Shown here piece by piece: positions 36,951 to 45,701 of a stretch of DNA of 64,000 nt; position 1 is the stretch's first letter, and every line of letters begins with the position of its first letter. Both the position numbers and the translations under genes were made by a program. The stretch is taken from positions 372,001-436,000 of the forward strand of contig NZ_FCOY01000007.1 in the NCBI RefSeq assembly GCF_900018785.1, read 5' to 3'. This stretch comes from Xanthomonas massiliensis. Lineage in GTDB: Bacteria; Pseudomonadota; Gammaproteobacteria; Xanthomonadales; Xanthomonadaceae. The notes beneath the pieces are model-generated. The model was not told the DNA's origin and did no database searches. It saw only the letters and a program-made list of their open reading frames with translations.

Positions 36951-38357
36951 ATGCATAGCCTTGCCACGCTTGCCGCCGCCGTCCTGCTGTCGCTGCCGGT
37001 CACGCCCGCCTTCGCCGCCGCGGCGCGCATCCCCGCCGCGGCGCTGGCCGAAGTGGACGCGCTGCGCACCCAGGCGCTGGCCGATGCCACCGGCTGGCAG
37101 GTCACCGAGTCGCTGACCACCGAGGTCGGCCCGCGCCTGGCCGGCAGCGAGGCCGATGCGCGCGCGGTGGCCTGGGCAGTGGCCAAGTTCAAGGAACTGG
37201 GCTTCGACAAGGTGTGGACCGAGCCGGTCACCTTCCCGAAGTGGGAGCGCCGCGGCGAGAAGGCCGAGGTGCTCGGCGCCCACGCCCAGCCGCTGGTCGT
37301 CACCGCGCTGGGCGGCAGCCCCGGCGGCACGGTCGAGGCCGAGGTGGTGCGTTTTGCCGACCTGGCCGCGCTGCAGGCCGCGCCGGCCGGATCGCTGGCC
37401 GGCAAGATCGCCTTCCTCGACTACCGCATGCAGCCGCGCCGGGACGGCGGCGACTACGCCAACGGCAGCGGCATCCGCGGCCGCGGCCCGTCCGAGGCCA
37501 TCCGCAAGGGCGCCGTCGCCTTCGTGATGCGCTCGGCCGGCACCGACGCGCACCGCGTGCCGCACACCGGCATCACCCGTTTCGACGAGGGCCTGGCGCC
37601 GATCCCGGCGGCCGCGCTGTCGGCCCCGGATGCCGACCAGCTGGCCCGGCTGGCCGCGCTCGGCCCGACCCGCATCCGCCTGGCGCTGGACTGCGGCTGG
37701 AACGGCGAGGCGACCTCGTACAACGTGATCGGCGAGATCACCGGCAGCCGCCGGCCCCGGGAGATCGTGCTGATGGGCGGGCACCTGGACTCCTGGGACC
37801 TGGGCACCGGCGCCATCGACGACGCGGCCGGCATCGGCATCTCGATGGCCGCCGCGCGCCTGCTCAAGCCGCTCAAGCCGGCCCGCACGCTGCGCGTGGT
37901 CGCCTTCGCCAACGAGGAACAGGGCCTGTGGGGCGGGCGCGCCTATGCCCAGGCCCACGCCGGCGAGATCGCCCGCCACGTGATCGCCGCCGAGAGCGAC
38001 CTCGGTGCCGGCCGCATCTACGGCTTCGACACCAGCGCATGGGAAAGCTCGCAGGAAGCGGTCGCCCGGATCGCCGGGGCGCTGCGCCCGCTCGGCATCG
38101 CGCCGATGCCCGGCCAGGGCGATCCGGAATCGGACATCGGCCCGATGGCCCGCCAGGGCATGGCCTGGGCCTGGCTCGGCCACGACGCCACCCGGTATTT
38201 CGACCTGCACCACAACGCCGACGACACCCTCGACAAGATCGACCCGGAGGACCTGGCGCAGAACGTCGCCGCCTACGCCGTGTTCGCCTGGCTGGCCGCG
38301 CAGACCGAAGGCGGGTTCGGCAGCCGAATCAAGGCGTCATTGCCGCCGGACCCGTGA
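36951..38357 (+). CDS. Secreted M28-family aminopeptidase (carboxypeptidase Q/PGCP-like)
   Basis: A 468-residue zinc exopeptidase with a signal peptide (MHSLATLAAAVLLSLPVTPAFA). The PA-like insert (about residues 125-245) is followed by the M28 catalytic core: zinc ligand His/Asp in GGHLDSWDLGTGAIDDAAG, catalytic Glu pair in FANEEQGLWGG, and later metal ligands in AAESDLGAG and FDLHHNADDTLDKID. It is probably periplasmic or secreted and releases amino acids from small peptides. The ATG at 36951 lies 38 bp after the end of the repeat array. Confidence 0.9.
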   Translation: MHSLATLAAAVLLSLPVTPAFAAAARIPAAALAEVDALRTQALADATGWQVTESLTTEVGPRLAGSEADARAVAWAVAKFKELGFDKVWTEPVTFPKWERRGEKAEVLGAHAQPLVVTALGGSPGGTVEAEVVRFADLAALQAAPAGSLAGKIAFLDYRMQPRRDGGDYANGSGIRGRGPSEAIRKGAVAFVMRSAGTDAHRVPHTGITRFDEGLAPIPAAALSAPDADQLARLAALGPTRIRLALDCGWNGEATSYNVIGEITGSRRPREIVLMGGHLDSWDLGTGAIDDAAGIGISMAAARLLKPLKPARTLRVVAFANEEQGLWGGRAYAQAHAGEIARHVIAAESDLGAGRIYGFDTSAWESSQEAVARIAGALRPLGIAPMPGQGDPESDIGPMARQGMAWAWLGHDATRYFDLHHNADDTLDKIDPEDLAQNVAAYAVFAWLAAQTEGGFGSRIKASLPPDP

Positions 38358-38415
38358 TGTCCTGTATCGGCAATGGCGCCTGTGTGCATGTGCCTCGTTC
38401 GCCTTCGCTGATGCG

Positions 38416-38964
38416 TCAGGATCGGGGCCGTCGTTCACGGGCCGGGCGGACCATGACCCGTTCGTCCGCCTCACCCCCGTAGCGGTGCCGCTGCTCGGGC
38501 GTGGCTTCGACGAACTCCAGCCGCCGCAACAAGCCCTGCGAACGATAATTGGCCGCCTTGAGCACGGCGACATGGGTATGGACGCCAAAACGGGCCGCCA
38601 GCTCGATCATCATCGCCGAGACCGCCGCGGTAGCGATGCCGCGTCTCCAGTAGCGGCTGTTGATTTCATAGGCCAGCAACGCACAGGAGTCCGGGAGCAC
38701 CGTGGCCTGGACGTAGCCGGCCAGGTACCCCTCGGGCAGCCGGATCACCCAATTGAGCCAGCGCTGCCGGCCATCGGGCGAACTCCGTCGCTCCAGCCAT
38801 GCAAAGCGGTCAAACAGCTCGCGCTCCGATTCGGGTGGTTCGTTCTCGAACTCGTAGATCGCCGGATCGCTCAACGCCTCGAACATCGCCGCTGCATGCT
38901 CCCGCGTCTGCGGCTCCAGCACCAAGCCGGCCACGGCCAGCGGGCGCATGATGTCGATCTGCAT
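38416..38964 (-). CDS. GNAT-family N-acetyltransferase
   Basis: A 182-residue GNAT of the RimJ/RimL type (LVLEPQTREHAAAMFEALSDPAIYEFENEPPESERELFDRF), with the acetyl-CoA-binding YEINSRYWRRGIATAAVSAMMIELA and the C-terminal AANYRSQGLLRRLEFVEA. The substrate is unknown. The ATG at 38964 has GAGGAAG upstream. Base composition looks lower in GC and codon use less biased than neighbouring genes (for example ATTTCATAG, AACGATAATTGG stretches), which would fit recent acquisition. It is convergent with the M28 peptidase. Confidence 0.8.
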   Translation of the reverse strand: MQIDIMRPLAVAGLVLEPQTREHAAAMFEALSDPAIYEFENEPPESERELFDRFAWLERRSSPDGRQRWLNWVIRLPEGYLAGYVQATVLPDSCALLAYEINSRYWRRGIATAAVSAMMIELAARFGVHTHVAVLKAANYRSQGLLRRLEFVEATPEQRHRYGGEADERVMVRPARERRPRS

Positions 38965-39162
38965 GCATGCTTCCTCTTCCATGCGCAAACGGTAACGGAG
39001 ATCGGCAAGCCGACACAACGGCGCCATGCCGTTGAGGATTCGGCCCTATGCCTGCCCCGGGAGGGTCAGCAGGGCTCGCCGGCGCCCACGAAGTCCGGCA
39101 TGCCTCTCCGGCTTCGGCGCTTGCACGGCGTCTGCGCGAGCAGCGTGGGCGTTATCGCGAAG

Positions 39163-40032
39163 CTAGCGCTGCGCTGACGTGCCAGGCGGCTGCTGGTGCC
39201 ACCACGACGCCAGCAGCACCGCCGTGGCCGCGGCGACGTTGAGGCTTTCCACCGCGCCGCTGCCGGGAATGGACAGGCGCAGGTCGCAGGCGTCGGCGAA
39301 GCCGCGGTCCATGCCCGCGCCTTCGGCGCCCATCACGTAGACCAGCCGCGGCGGCAGCCGGGTGGCGAACAGGTCGGCACCGCCGTGCACCAGCGTCGCG
39401 GCGAGGACGAAGCCGGCCTCGTGCAGGTGCTCGTCGGCCAGCGCCGGCTTCGGCAGCTGCACCAGCGGCACCGCCTCCGCGCCGCCCTCGGCCACGCGCG
39501 CGGCCGCGCCGGACAGCGCCAGCGCCGAACCGGCCGGCAACAGGAGGCCGGCCGCGCCGAAATGTGCGGCCGAGCGCAGGATCGCGCCGAGATTGTGCGG
39601 GTTGCCGACGCCGTCCAGCCAGATCGCCAGCGCCGGGCCGGGGCGCAGGCCGGCCAGCCATTCCTCCAGCGGCAGCGGCTCCGGGCGCAGCACGTCGGCG
39701 ACCACGCCCTCGTGGCGGTCGCTGCCGGCGAGCTTGCGCAGGTCGTCCTCGCCGACCACGCGGTAGCCGATGCGCTGGGCCACGCACCACGCCAGCAGCG
39801 CCTTGAGCTCGCCCATGCGGCGCTCGTCCAGGTACAGCTTGCGCAGCGCCCGCGGCCGCCGTTCGAAGGCCGCGCGCACGGCATTGAGGCCATACAGGCG
39901 CAGTTCCGGCGCTCGCTCGGGGCGTGGCGCCGGCGCATCGCCGGCAGCGGCGGCCGGTTCGCGGCGTGGACGCGCGGCCGACGGGCCGGGCTGGGGCGGG
40001 CGCTGCCGCCACGGGCCGCGGGGATCATTCAT
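39163..40032 (-). CDS. SpoU/TrmH-family RNA 2'-O-methyltransferase (RlmB/TrmH-like)
   Basis: A 289-residue SPOUT methyltransferase using SAM on tRNA or rRNA ribose. An N-terminal low-complexity Arg/Pro/Ala tail (about residues 1-42) precedes a substrate-binding domain (LRLYGLNAVRAAFERRPRALRKLYLDERR) and the knotted catalytic domain with DGVGNPHNLGAILRSAAHFG, VYVMGAEGAGMDRG and LSIPGSGAVESLNVAAATAVLL. These are SpoU motifs 1-3. RlmB (G2251 of 23S rRNA) is the closest match in layout, but the target is not proved. Its start overlaps the upstream GNAT by 8 nt. Confidence 0.88.
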   Translation of the reverse strand: MNDPRGPWRQRPPQPGPSAARPRREPAAAAGDAPAPRPERAPELRLYGLNAVRAAFERRPRALRKLYLDERRMGELKALLAWCVAQRIGYRVVGEDDLRKLAGSDRHEGVVADVLRPEPLPLEEWLAGLRPGPALAIWLDGVGNPHNLGAILRSAAHFGAAGLLLPAGSALALSGAAARVAEGGAEAVPLVQLPKPALADEHLHEAGFVLAATLVHGGADLFATRLPPRLVYVMGAEGAGMDRGFADACDLRLSIPGSGAVESLNVAAATAVLLASWWHQQPPGTSAQR

Positions 40033-40597
40033 GGGACCAGACTCCGGTGGGTTCTTCGATGCGCGCGAACAGGCGCAGGTCGTGCAGATCGCCGTGGCGA
40101 TCCACGACTGCGCAGCGCATGCGTCCTTCCTCGACGAAGCCGTTGGCCAGCAGCACGCGCGCGGAGGCGGGATTGTCGTCGAAAACGGTGGCCTCCAGCC
40201 GCGCCAGCCGCAATTGCCGCATCGCCCAGGGCGCGTAGGCCGCCACCACCGCGCGCATCACCCCGCGGTTCCAGTGCGCGCGGCCGAGCCAGTAGCCGAG
40301 CGAGGCGCCGCAGCGGCGCTCGCCGCGGCCGGGGCGCAGGCCGATGCCGCCGCAGGCTTCGCCGTCGATCTCGATGGCCCGCTGCAGGCCGTCGCCCTCG
40401 ACCACGTGGCCGGCGAGGAAGGCCGCGCCGTCGGCGCGGGTGTACGGCACCGGGAAACGCGCGCCGAGGCCGCGCGCCACCTGCGCGTCGTCGGCGTGGC
40501 GGACCAGGGCGTCCAGGTCGCCGGCCCGCCACGGGCGCAGGACGAAGCCGGTGCCGTGCAGCACGGCGTCGGCGGCATCGGTCGCGGGATCGGGCAT
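40025..40597 (-). CDS. RimJ/RimL-type GNAT acetyltransferase
   Basis: A 190-residue GNAT with GFVLRPWRAGDLDALVRHADD, the acetyl-CoA site LGYWLGRAHWNRGVMRAVVAAYAPWA and the family segment ATVFDDNPASARVLLANGFVEEG. It resembles YdaF/RimJ proteins that acetylate protein N-termini or small molecules; the substrate is unknown. The ATG at 40597 is used because the open frame further upstream runs antisense-like over the aminopeptidase. It overlaps the methyltransferase gene by 8 nt, so they form an operon. Confidence 0.83.
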   Translation of the reverse strand: MPDPATDAADAVLHGTGFVLRPWRAGDLDALVRHADDAQVARGLGARFPVPYTRADGAAFLAGHVVEGDGLQRAIEIDGEACGGIGLRPGRGERRCGASLGYWLGRAHWNRGVMRAVVAAYAPWAMRQLRLARLEATVFDDNPASARVLLANGFVEEGRMRCAVVDRHGDLHDLRLFARIEEPTGVWSHE

Positions 40598-40634
40598 GGC
40601 AGCACCGGGAGCGGGTCGGGCCGCCATGATGCCG

Positions 40635-40683
40635 CAACGGCCCGGCGTGGCCGGCCATTGCAGGCGGCCACGCCGGGCGGTTG
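40635..40683 (-). terminator. Long stem-loop after the M1 aminopeptidase gene
   Basis: A 13-bp perfect core stem (40640-40652 with 40666-40678), extended four pairs past one mismatch, with a 13-nt apical loop. It lies 22-70 bp after the aminopeptidase stop and before the GNAT gene. No T-run follows, so terminator function is uncertain. Confidence 0.5.
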
Positions 40684-40704
40684 TGGCCGCCCGGCGCCCG
40701 GCCG

Positions 40705-43386
40705 TCAGCGCGCGATCGCCGCCGGGTCCTGCGCGTCCTTCAGGGCCGCGCACAGGCGCAGCGATTCGCCGGCCTGGGCCAGGCCGCGCGCGGCGCCGGT
40801 CAGCGTGGCCAGCTTCGGCTTGAAGAAAGCATCCAGGCGATCGGCCTCGGCCACCGAGCAGCCGCCGGACGCCGGCAGGCGCGGCAGGCCGCCGGCGGAG
40901 AACGCGCCGGTGCGCGCGACGATGCGCTCGTAGTTGGCGGTGAACCACGGCCAGAACGAATCGCGCACGGCCGGATCGGTAGCGCCGGGCAAGAGCAGCG
41001 AGAACATCTCGCCGACCTTGATGTCCGGGCTCAGCGCCAGTTCGCGCACGCGTGCCAGCTGCGCCGGGTCGCGGGTGAAGGACAGCCCGGCGATCAGCGC
41101 ATTGCGCTGCACCGGATCGCCGGCCTGCTTCAGCGCCGCGACCAGGGTGTCGACCGCCGGCTCGCCGCGTTCGCGCACCACCGCGATCAGGGCGTTGCCG
41201 AGCAGGTCCGGCGGCACGGCGGCGAAATCGGGCGCACCGTCCTTGCCGGCCAGCACCGCATCGCCGTAGGCGAGCAGCGCCTGCTTCACCTCCGGCACCT
41301 CCAGCCGTGTGCCGAGCAGGCCGACCAGGTCCGAGCGCAGGGTGGCATCGTCCTGCGATTCGCCGGCGCGGGCGACGTAGCCGAGCTGGCGCAGCCGCGG
41401 CAGGTAGGCGTCGCGGGCGGCCTGGCGCAACGCGTCGCGCCGGGCGTCGGTGTCGGCCAGGTAGGCCCACAGCCAGGCGAAGCGCTCCAGCAGCGCGGTG
41501 GACACCTGCGCCGAGGGCGAGCCGGCCAGCCGGCGCAGGCCGGCCAGCACGTCGGCGGCATCGGCGTCGCCGCGGGCGAAGGCAGCGTCGATCGCATCGG
41601 CGTAGGCCAGCTGCTCGGCCTCGTCCAGATCGCCGATGTGCTGGCCGAGCCGGTCCAGCTGCGCCCTGGGCAGGCTGAAGCGGTAGTAGCCGGTGCCGCC
41701 GGCATTGGGCAGCACCCAGCTGTCGGCGCCCGCGCCGGGCAGCGCGATGCTCCCGCTGGCCGCATCGACCAGGCCGCAGGCGCTGCGGCTGCCGCCGGCC
41801 ACGCCGTACTTCACGCACACCGGCACGCCCCAGGTCTGCGCCGCCGACCCGGTCGAACCGACCGGCAAGTAGCGCTGCTGGGTGAACTGCAGCGAATAGC
41901 CGCCGGGCGCGCCGGCCAGCTGCGCCTGCAGGTAGAGCACGCCGGGCTGCTCGATGAAGCTGGCGAAGGCGTGCCTGAAGTCCTCGCCCTTGCCGGCGGC
42001 ATCGGCGATGGCGCCGATCAGGTCGTAGGCGGTGGCGTTGCCGAACCTGTGCGCCTGGATGTACCGGCGCATGCCGGCGCGGAAGGTGTCCGGCCCGACG
42101 AAGTGCTCGAACATGCCCAGCACCGCCGCGCCCTTCTGGTAGGTGATGCCGTCGAAGGCGGTCTCGATGTCGCCGTTGCCGGTGATCGGCTGGCGGATCT
42201 TGCGCGCGCTGACCAGGCTGTCGGCATTCATCGTGCGCTGGGCGCTGGCCACCCGGTCCAGGTCGGCGCGGAACTGCGGGCGCAGCGCCATCGTCACCTT
42301 CTGCTGCATCCAGGTGGCGAAGGCCTCGTTGAGCCACAGGTCGTCCCACCAGGCCATGGTCACCGTGTCGCCGGTCCACTGGTGGGCCAGCTCGTGCGCG
42401 GTGACGTTGAACGAACCCTGCACGTTGCGGGTGGGCGAGTGCTCGTCCAGCAGCAGCAGCCAGTCGCGGAAGGTGACGAAGCCCGGGTTCTCCATCGCGC
42501 CGGCGGAGAAATCCGGCGCGGCGACCAGGTCGAGCTTGCCGAACGGGTAGCCGAAGCCGTAGTAGTCCTCCAGGTAATGGATGATCTCCGGGGTCTGTTC
42601 CAGCGCGCGCTGCATGCGCGGGCCCTGCCCCCGGGCGGCCACCCCGCGCAGCGGCACCGGCTTGGCGCGCTCGGCGTCGGGCGCGATCGCCGGGCCGTCG
42701 ACCACGTCCCACGGACCCACCGCGTAGGCCAGCAGGTAGGTCGGCAGCGGCCGGGTCTCGGCGAAGGTGACGGTCTTCCAGCCCTTGCCGGCCGGGGTGC
42801 TGGACACCTCGGCGGTGTTGGCCAGCGCCTGCTCGGCCTGCGGCACGGTCAGGCTGAGCGCGAACGGCGCCTTGAACCCCGGCTCGTCGAAGCCGGGAAA
42901 GGCGTAGCGCGCGCTGATCGGCTCCATCTGCGTCATCGCGTAGGCGCGACCCTGGTAGTCGACCTTGTACAGCCCCTGCAGCTGCTGGTTCAGCGGCGCG
43001 CTGTAGGCGATCTCCAGCGTCAGTGCCTGCGGTTCCAGGACGCGGCCGAAGTCGATGCGGGCCACGCCGGCCTGGGCGTCGGCCTGGTGCCAGGTGGCGG
43101 CGAACGCCTTGCCCCGGGCCGGGACCACCCGCGTGGCCGAGACCTCGAGCGCCTTGCCGTGCAGCCACAGGTGGTCCGCGGCCTCGGTCAGGCGCACGCG
43201 GATCTTCACGCTGCCGCTGAAATCAGCCTGGTCCGGATCGATCTTGAGGGCCAGCGCATAGTGCTCGGGCACGGCCCACTGCGGCAGGCGGCCGCCGGGC
43301 ACGCCGTCCCTGGGAACGGCGGCAAGGGCGGTGGCGCAGCACAGCGCCAGGGTGGAGGCCAGGACAACGCGGGCGGGACGGTGCAT
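40705..43386 (-). CDS. Exported M1-family aminopeptidase
   Basis: An 893-residue zinc aminopeptidase with a signal peptide (VVLASTLALCCATALA). The M1 hallmarks are GAMEN in FSAGAMENPGFVTF and HELAHQWTGDTVTMAWWDDLWLNEAFATW, giving the zinc ligands HExxH-x18-E. A beta-sandwich N-terminal domain (about residues 30-220) and a helical ERAP1-like C-terminal domain complete the family layout. It cleaves N-terminal residues from periplasmic or extracellular peptides. It is divergent from phoB; a CTGTCAT motif lies 10-16 bp upstream of its start. Confidence 0.92.
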   Translation of the reverse strand: MHRPARVVLASTLALCCATALAAVPRDGVPGGRLPQWAVPEHYALALKIDPDQADFSGSVKIRVRLTEAADHLWLHGKALEVSATRVVPARGKAFAATWHQADAQAGVARIDFGRVLEPQALTLEIAYSAPLNQQLQGLYKVDYQGRAYAMTQMEPISARYAFPGFDEPGFKAPFALSLTVPQAEQALANTAEVSSTPAGKGWKTVTFAETRPLPTYLLAYAVGPWDVVDGPAIAPDAERAKPVPLRGVAARGQGPRMQRALEQTPEIIHYLEDYYGFGYPFGKLDLVAAPDFSAGAMENPGFVTFRDWLLLLDEHSPTRNVQGSFNVTAHELAHQWTGDTVTMAWWDDLWLNEAFATWMQQKVTMALRPQFRADLDRVASAQRTMNADSLVSARKIRQPITGNGDIETAFDGITYQKGAAVLGMFEHFVGPDTFRAGMRRYIQAHRFGNATAYDLIGAIADAAGKGEDFRHAFASFIEQPGVLYLQAQLAGAPGGYSLQFTQQRYLPVGSTGSAAQTWGVPVCVKYGVAGGSRSACGLVDAASGSIALPGAGADSWVLPNAGGTGYYRFSLPRAQLDRLGQHIGDLDEAEQLAYADAIDAAFARGDADAADVLAGLRRLAGSPSAQVSTALLERFAWLWAYLADTDARRDALRQAARDAYLPRLRQLGYVARAGESQDDATLRSDLVGLLGTRLEVPEVKQALLAYGDAVLAGKDGAPDFAAVPPDLLGNALIAVVRERGEPAVDTLVAALKQAGDPVQRNALIAGLSFTRDPAQLARVRELALSPDIKVGEMFSLLLPGATDPAVRDSFWPWFTANYERIVARTGAFSAGGLPRLPASGGCSVAEADRLDAFFKPKLATLTGAARGLAQAGESLRLCAALKDAQDPAAIAR

Positions 43387-43520
43387 CGGACAATCCTGTC
43401 ATGGAACGGTAACCACGCACTGCACCACGGCCCGCCGCGGCGGTCATGTGCCCAAAGTGACAGGGGCGGGGATGCCTGGCCGGCCGACCGGGAGGACGGC
43501 GGCGCCCGCGTCCGTCACAA

Positions 43521-43538
43521 TTGTCACGAAACGGTCAC
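43521..43538 (+). promoter_or_regulatory. Candidate Pho box upstream of phoB
   Basis: TTGTCAC-GAAA-CGGTCAC forms two 7-bp direct repeats 11 bp apart, 5 of 7 each to the consensus CTGTCAT-N4-CTGTCAT. A TTTACT -10-like hexamer begins 10 bp after the second repeat (43549), the spacing known for PhoB-activated promoters. The phoB GTG start lies 46 bp downstream of the box. This would provide autoregulation. Confidence 0.6.
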
Positions 43539-43583
43539 CCGATCGTCGTTTACTGCTTTGGCCCCTCCTTCAGGAACGCTCCT

Positions 43584-44273
43584 GTGCAGAAGCGCATCCT
43601 CATCGTCGACGACGAACCCGCGATCCGCGACATGGTCGCCTTCGCCCTGCGCAAGGGCGACTTCCAGCCGGTCCATGCCGGCGATGCGCGCGAGGCGCAG
43701 AGCGCCATCGTCGACAAGGTGCCCGACCTGATCCTGCTGGACTGGATGCTGCCCGGCACCAGCGGCCTGGAGCTGGCCCGGCGCTGGCGCCGCGACGAGC
43801 TGACCCGCGACGTGCCGATCATCATGCTGACCGCCCGCGGCGAGGAGAACGACCGCGTCGGCGGGCTCGAGGCCGGCGTGGACGACTACGTGGTCAAGCC
43901 GTTCTCGGCGCGCGAGCTGCTGGCGCGCATCCGCGCGGTGATGCGCCGTTCGCGCGAGGACGACGAGGACGGCAGCATCGCGGTCGGGCCGATCCGCATC
44001 GACGGCGCCGCCCACCGCGTGTTCGTCGGCGATGCGCCGGTGCCGATCGGCCCCACCGAGTACCGCCTGCTGCACTTCTTCCTCACCCACGCCGAGCGGG
44101 TGTATTCGCGCACCCAGCTGCTGGACCACGTCTGGGGCGGCAGCGTGTACGTGGAGGAGCGCACCGTGGACGTGCACATCCGCCGCCTGCGCAAGACCCT
44201 CGAACCGTTCGGCGCGCAGGACATGGTGCAGACCGTGCGCGGCGCCGGCTACCGTTTCTCCGCGGCGGCCTGA
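43584..44273 (+). CDS. phoB: PhoB, phosphate regulon response regulator
   Basis: A 229-residue OmpR-family regulator with receiver D53 (LILLDWMLPGTSG) and a C-terminal winged helix (YSRTQLLDHVWGGSVYVEERTVDVHIRRLRKTLEPFG). The VYVEERTVDVHIRRLRK recognition-helix segment is typical of PhoB. The start is GTG at 43584, where the conserved QKRILIVDDEPAIRDM begins. It is followed 45 nt later by phoR and then ppk and ppx, the polyphosphate enzymes. A candidate Pho box lies upstream. Confidence 0.93.
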   Translation: MQKRILIVDDEPAIRDMVAFALRKGDFQPVHAGDAREAQSAIVDKVPDLILLDWMLPGTSGLELARRWRRDELTRDVPIIMLTARGEENDRVGGLEAGVDDYVVKPFSARELLARIRAVMRRSREDDEDGSIAVGPIRIDGAAHRVFVGDAPVPIGPTEYRLLHFFLTHAERVYSRTQLLDHVWGGSVYVEERTVDVHIRRLRKTLEPFGAQDMVQTVRGAGYRFSAAA

Positions 44274-44318
44274 CCCGCCGGCTTGCCCGCCCGCGCGCGC
44301 GGCCCCACCTTGTCCCCG

Positions 44319-45662
44319 ATGCCCGAACTGCTGCGCCCCGCCTGGTTCCGTTCCCTGTGCCTGCTGGCCCTGGGCCTGCTCGCCGCGACCCTGGCGGGGG
44401 CATCCTTCGGCCATGGCTGGATGGCGCTGGCGCTGGCCGCGCTGGCCGCGCTGGGCTGGAATGCCTGGCACCTGGGGCGCGTGCTGCGCCGGCTGACCGA
44501 CCGCCGCCGCGCCGCCCCGCCCGACGGCGACGGGGTCTGGGACGAACTGGACCGGCTGCTCTACCGCGGCCAGGTCGAGATGCGCTCGCGCAAGCGCCGC
44601 CTGCTGGCCATGCTGCGCGCCTACAGCGCCGCCGCCGCCGCCCTGCCCGACGCGGTGGTGGTGGTCGACCGCACCACCCAGCGCATCCAGTGGTTCAACG
44701 ACGCGGCCACCACCCTGCTCGGCCTGCACCACCCGGCCGACCTGGACGCGCCGGTGGTCGAGCGCCTGCAGCCGCTGCCGCTGGCGCACTGGCTCGCCGC
44801 CGGGCGCAACGCCGAGCCGATGCTGGATGCGCCCTCGCCGGTGGACCCGGAGCTGCGCCTGAACCTGCGCCTGATCCCGTATTCGGACGACTACTGGCTG
44901 CTGACCGCCCGCGACGTGAGCAAGCTGCTGCACCTGGAGCAGGTACGGCGCGATTTCGTCGCCAACGTCTCGCACGAGCTGCGCACCCCGCTGACCGTGG
45001 TCCACGGCTACCTGGACATGCTCGACCCGGAGGACTACCCGGAGCTGGCGCCGATGCTGCTGGAGATGCGCAAGCAGTCCCAGCGCATGACCCAGCTGGT
45101 GGAGGACCTGCTCACCCTGTCGCGGCTGGAATCGCAGGAGCAGGCCGCGCCGGACGAGCCGGTGGCGATGCGGCCGATGCTGGCCACGCTGCGCCGCGAG
45201 GCCGAGGCCCACAGCCAGGGCCGGCATACCATCGAGATCGACGACGCGGCCGGCTGCGACCTGCTCGGTTCGGGCAAGGAGCTGCACAGCGCCTTCTCCA
45301 ACCTGGTGGTCAACGCGGTGCGCTACACCCCCGCCGGCGGCACGGTGAAAGTGCGCTTCGCCCGCGAGGGCGACGGCGTGGCGATGGAGGTGGTCGACAC
45401 CGGCTACGGCATCCCGGCCAGCCACATCCCGCGGCTGACCGAGCGCTTCTACCGCGTCTCCAGCAGCCGCTCGCGCGAGAGCGGCGGCACCGGGCTGGGC
45501 CTGTCCATCGTCAAGCACGTGCTCGGCCGCCACCAGGCCCGGCTGGAGATCCGCAGCGAGGTCGGCAAGGGCAGCGTGTTCTCCTGCCATTTCGGCCCGG
45601 CCCGGGTGATCGCGCGCGAATCCACCGGGGAAACACCTGGGGCGGCGCATGATCCCGCCTAG
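44319..45662 (+). CDS. phoR: PhoR, phosphate regulon sensor histidine kinase
   Basis: A 447-residue kinase with two N-terminal membrane helices (SLCLLALGLLAATLAG and MALALAALAALGW), no large periplasmic domain, a PAS domain (LPDAVVVVDRTTQRIQWFNDAATTLLGL), HisKA with H219 in VANVSHELRTPL, and HATPase (NLVVNAVRYTPAGG, DTGYGIP, GGTGLGLSIVKHVLGRH). This is the PhoR layout, signalling through PstSCAB/PhoU, which are not in this window. The ATG at 44319 is chosen over TTG 36 nt earlier. Confidence 0.93.
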   Translation: MPELLRPAWFRSLCLLALGLLAATLAGASFGHGWMALALAALAALGWNAWHLGRVLRRLTDRRRAAPPDGDGVWDELDRLLYRGQVEMRSRKRRLLAMLRAYSAAAAALPDAVVVVDRTTQRIQWFNDAATTLLGLHHPADLDAPVVERLQPLPLAHWLAAGRNAEPMLDAPSPVDPELRLNLRLIPYSDDYWLLTARDVSKLLHLEQVRRDFVANVSHELRTPLTVVHGYLDMLDPEDYPELAPMLLEMRKQSQRMTQLVEDLLTLSRLESQEQAAPDEPVAMRPMLATLRREAEAHSQGRHTIEIDDAAGCDLLGSGKELHSAFSNLVVNAVRYTPAGGTVKVRFAREGDGVAMEVVDTGYGIPASHIPRLTERFYRVSSSRSRESGGTGLGLSIVKHVLGRHQARLEIRSEVGKGSVFSCHFGPARVIARESTGETPGAAHDPA

Positions 45663-45701
45663 CCCCGTGCCGCCCCTTTCCGCCCATTGCAGGATCGCCC
45701 C

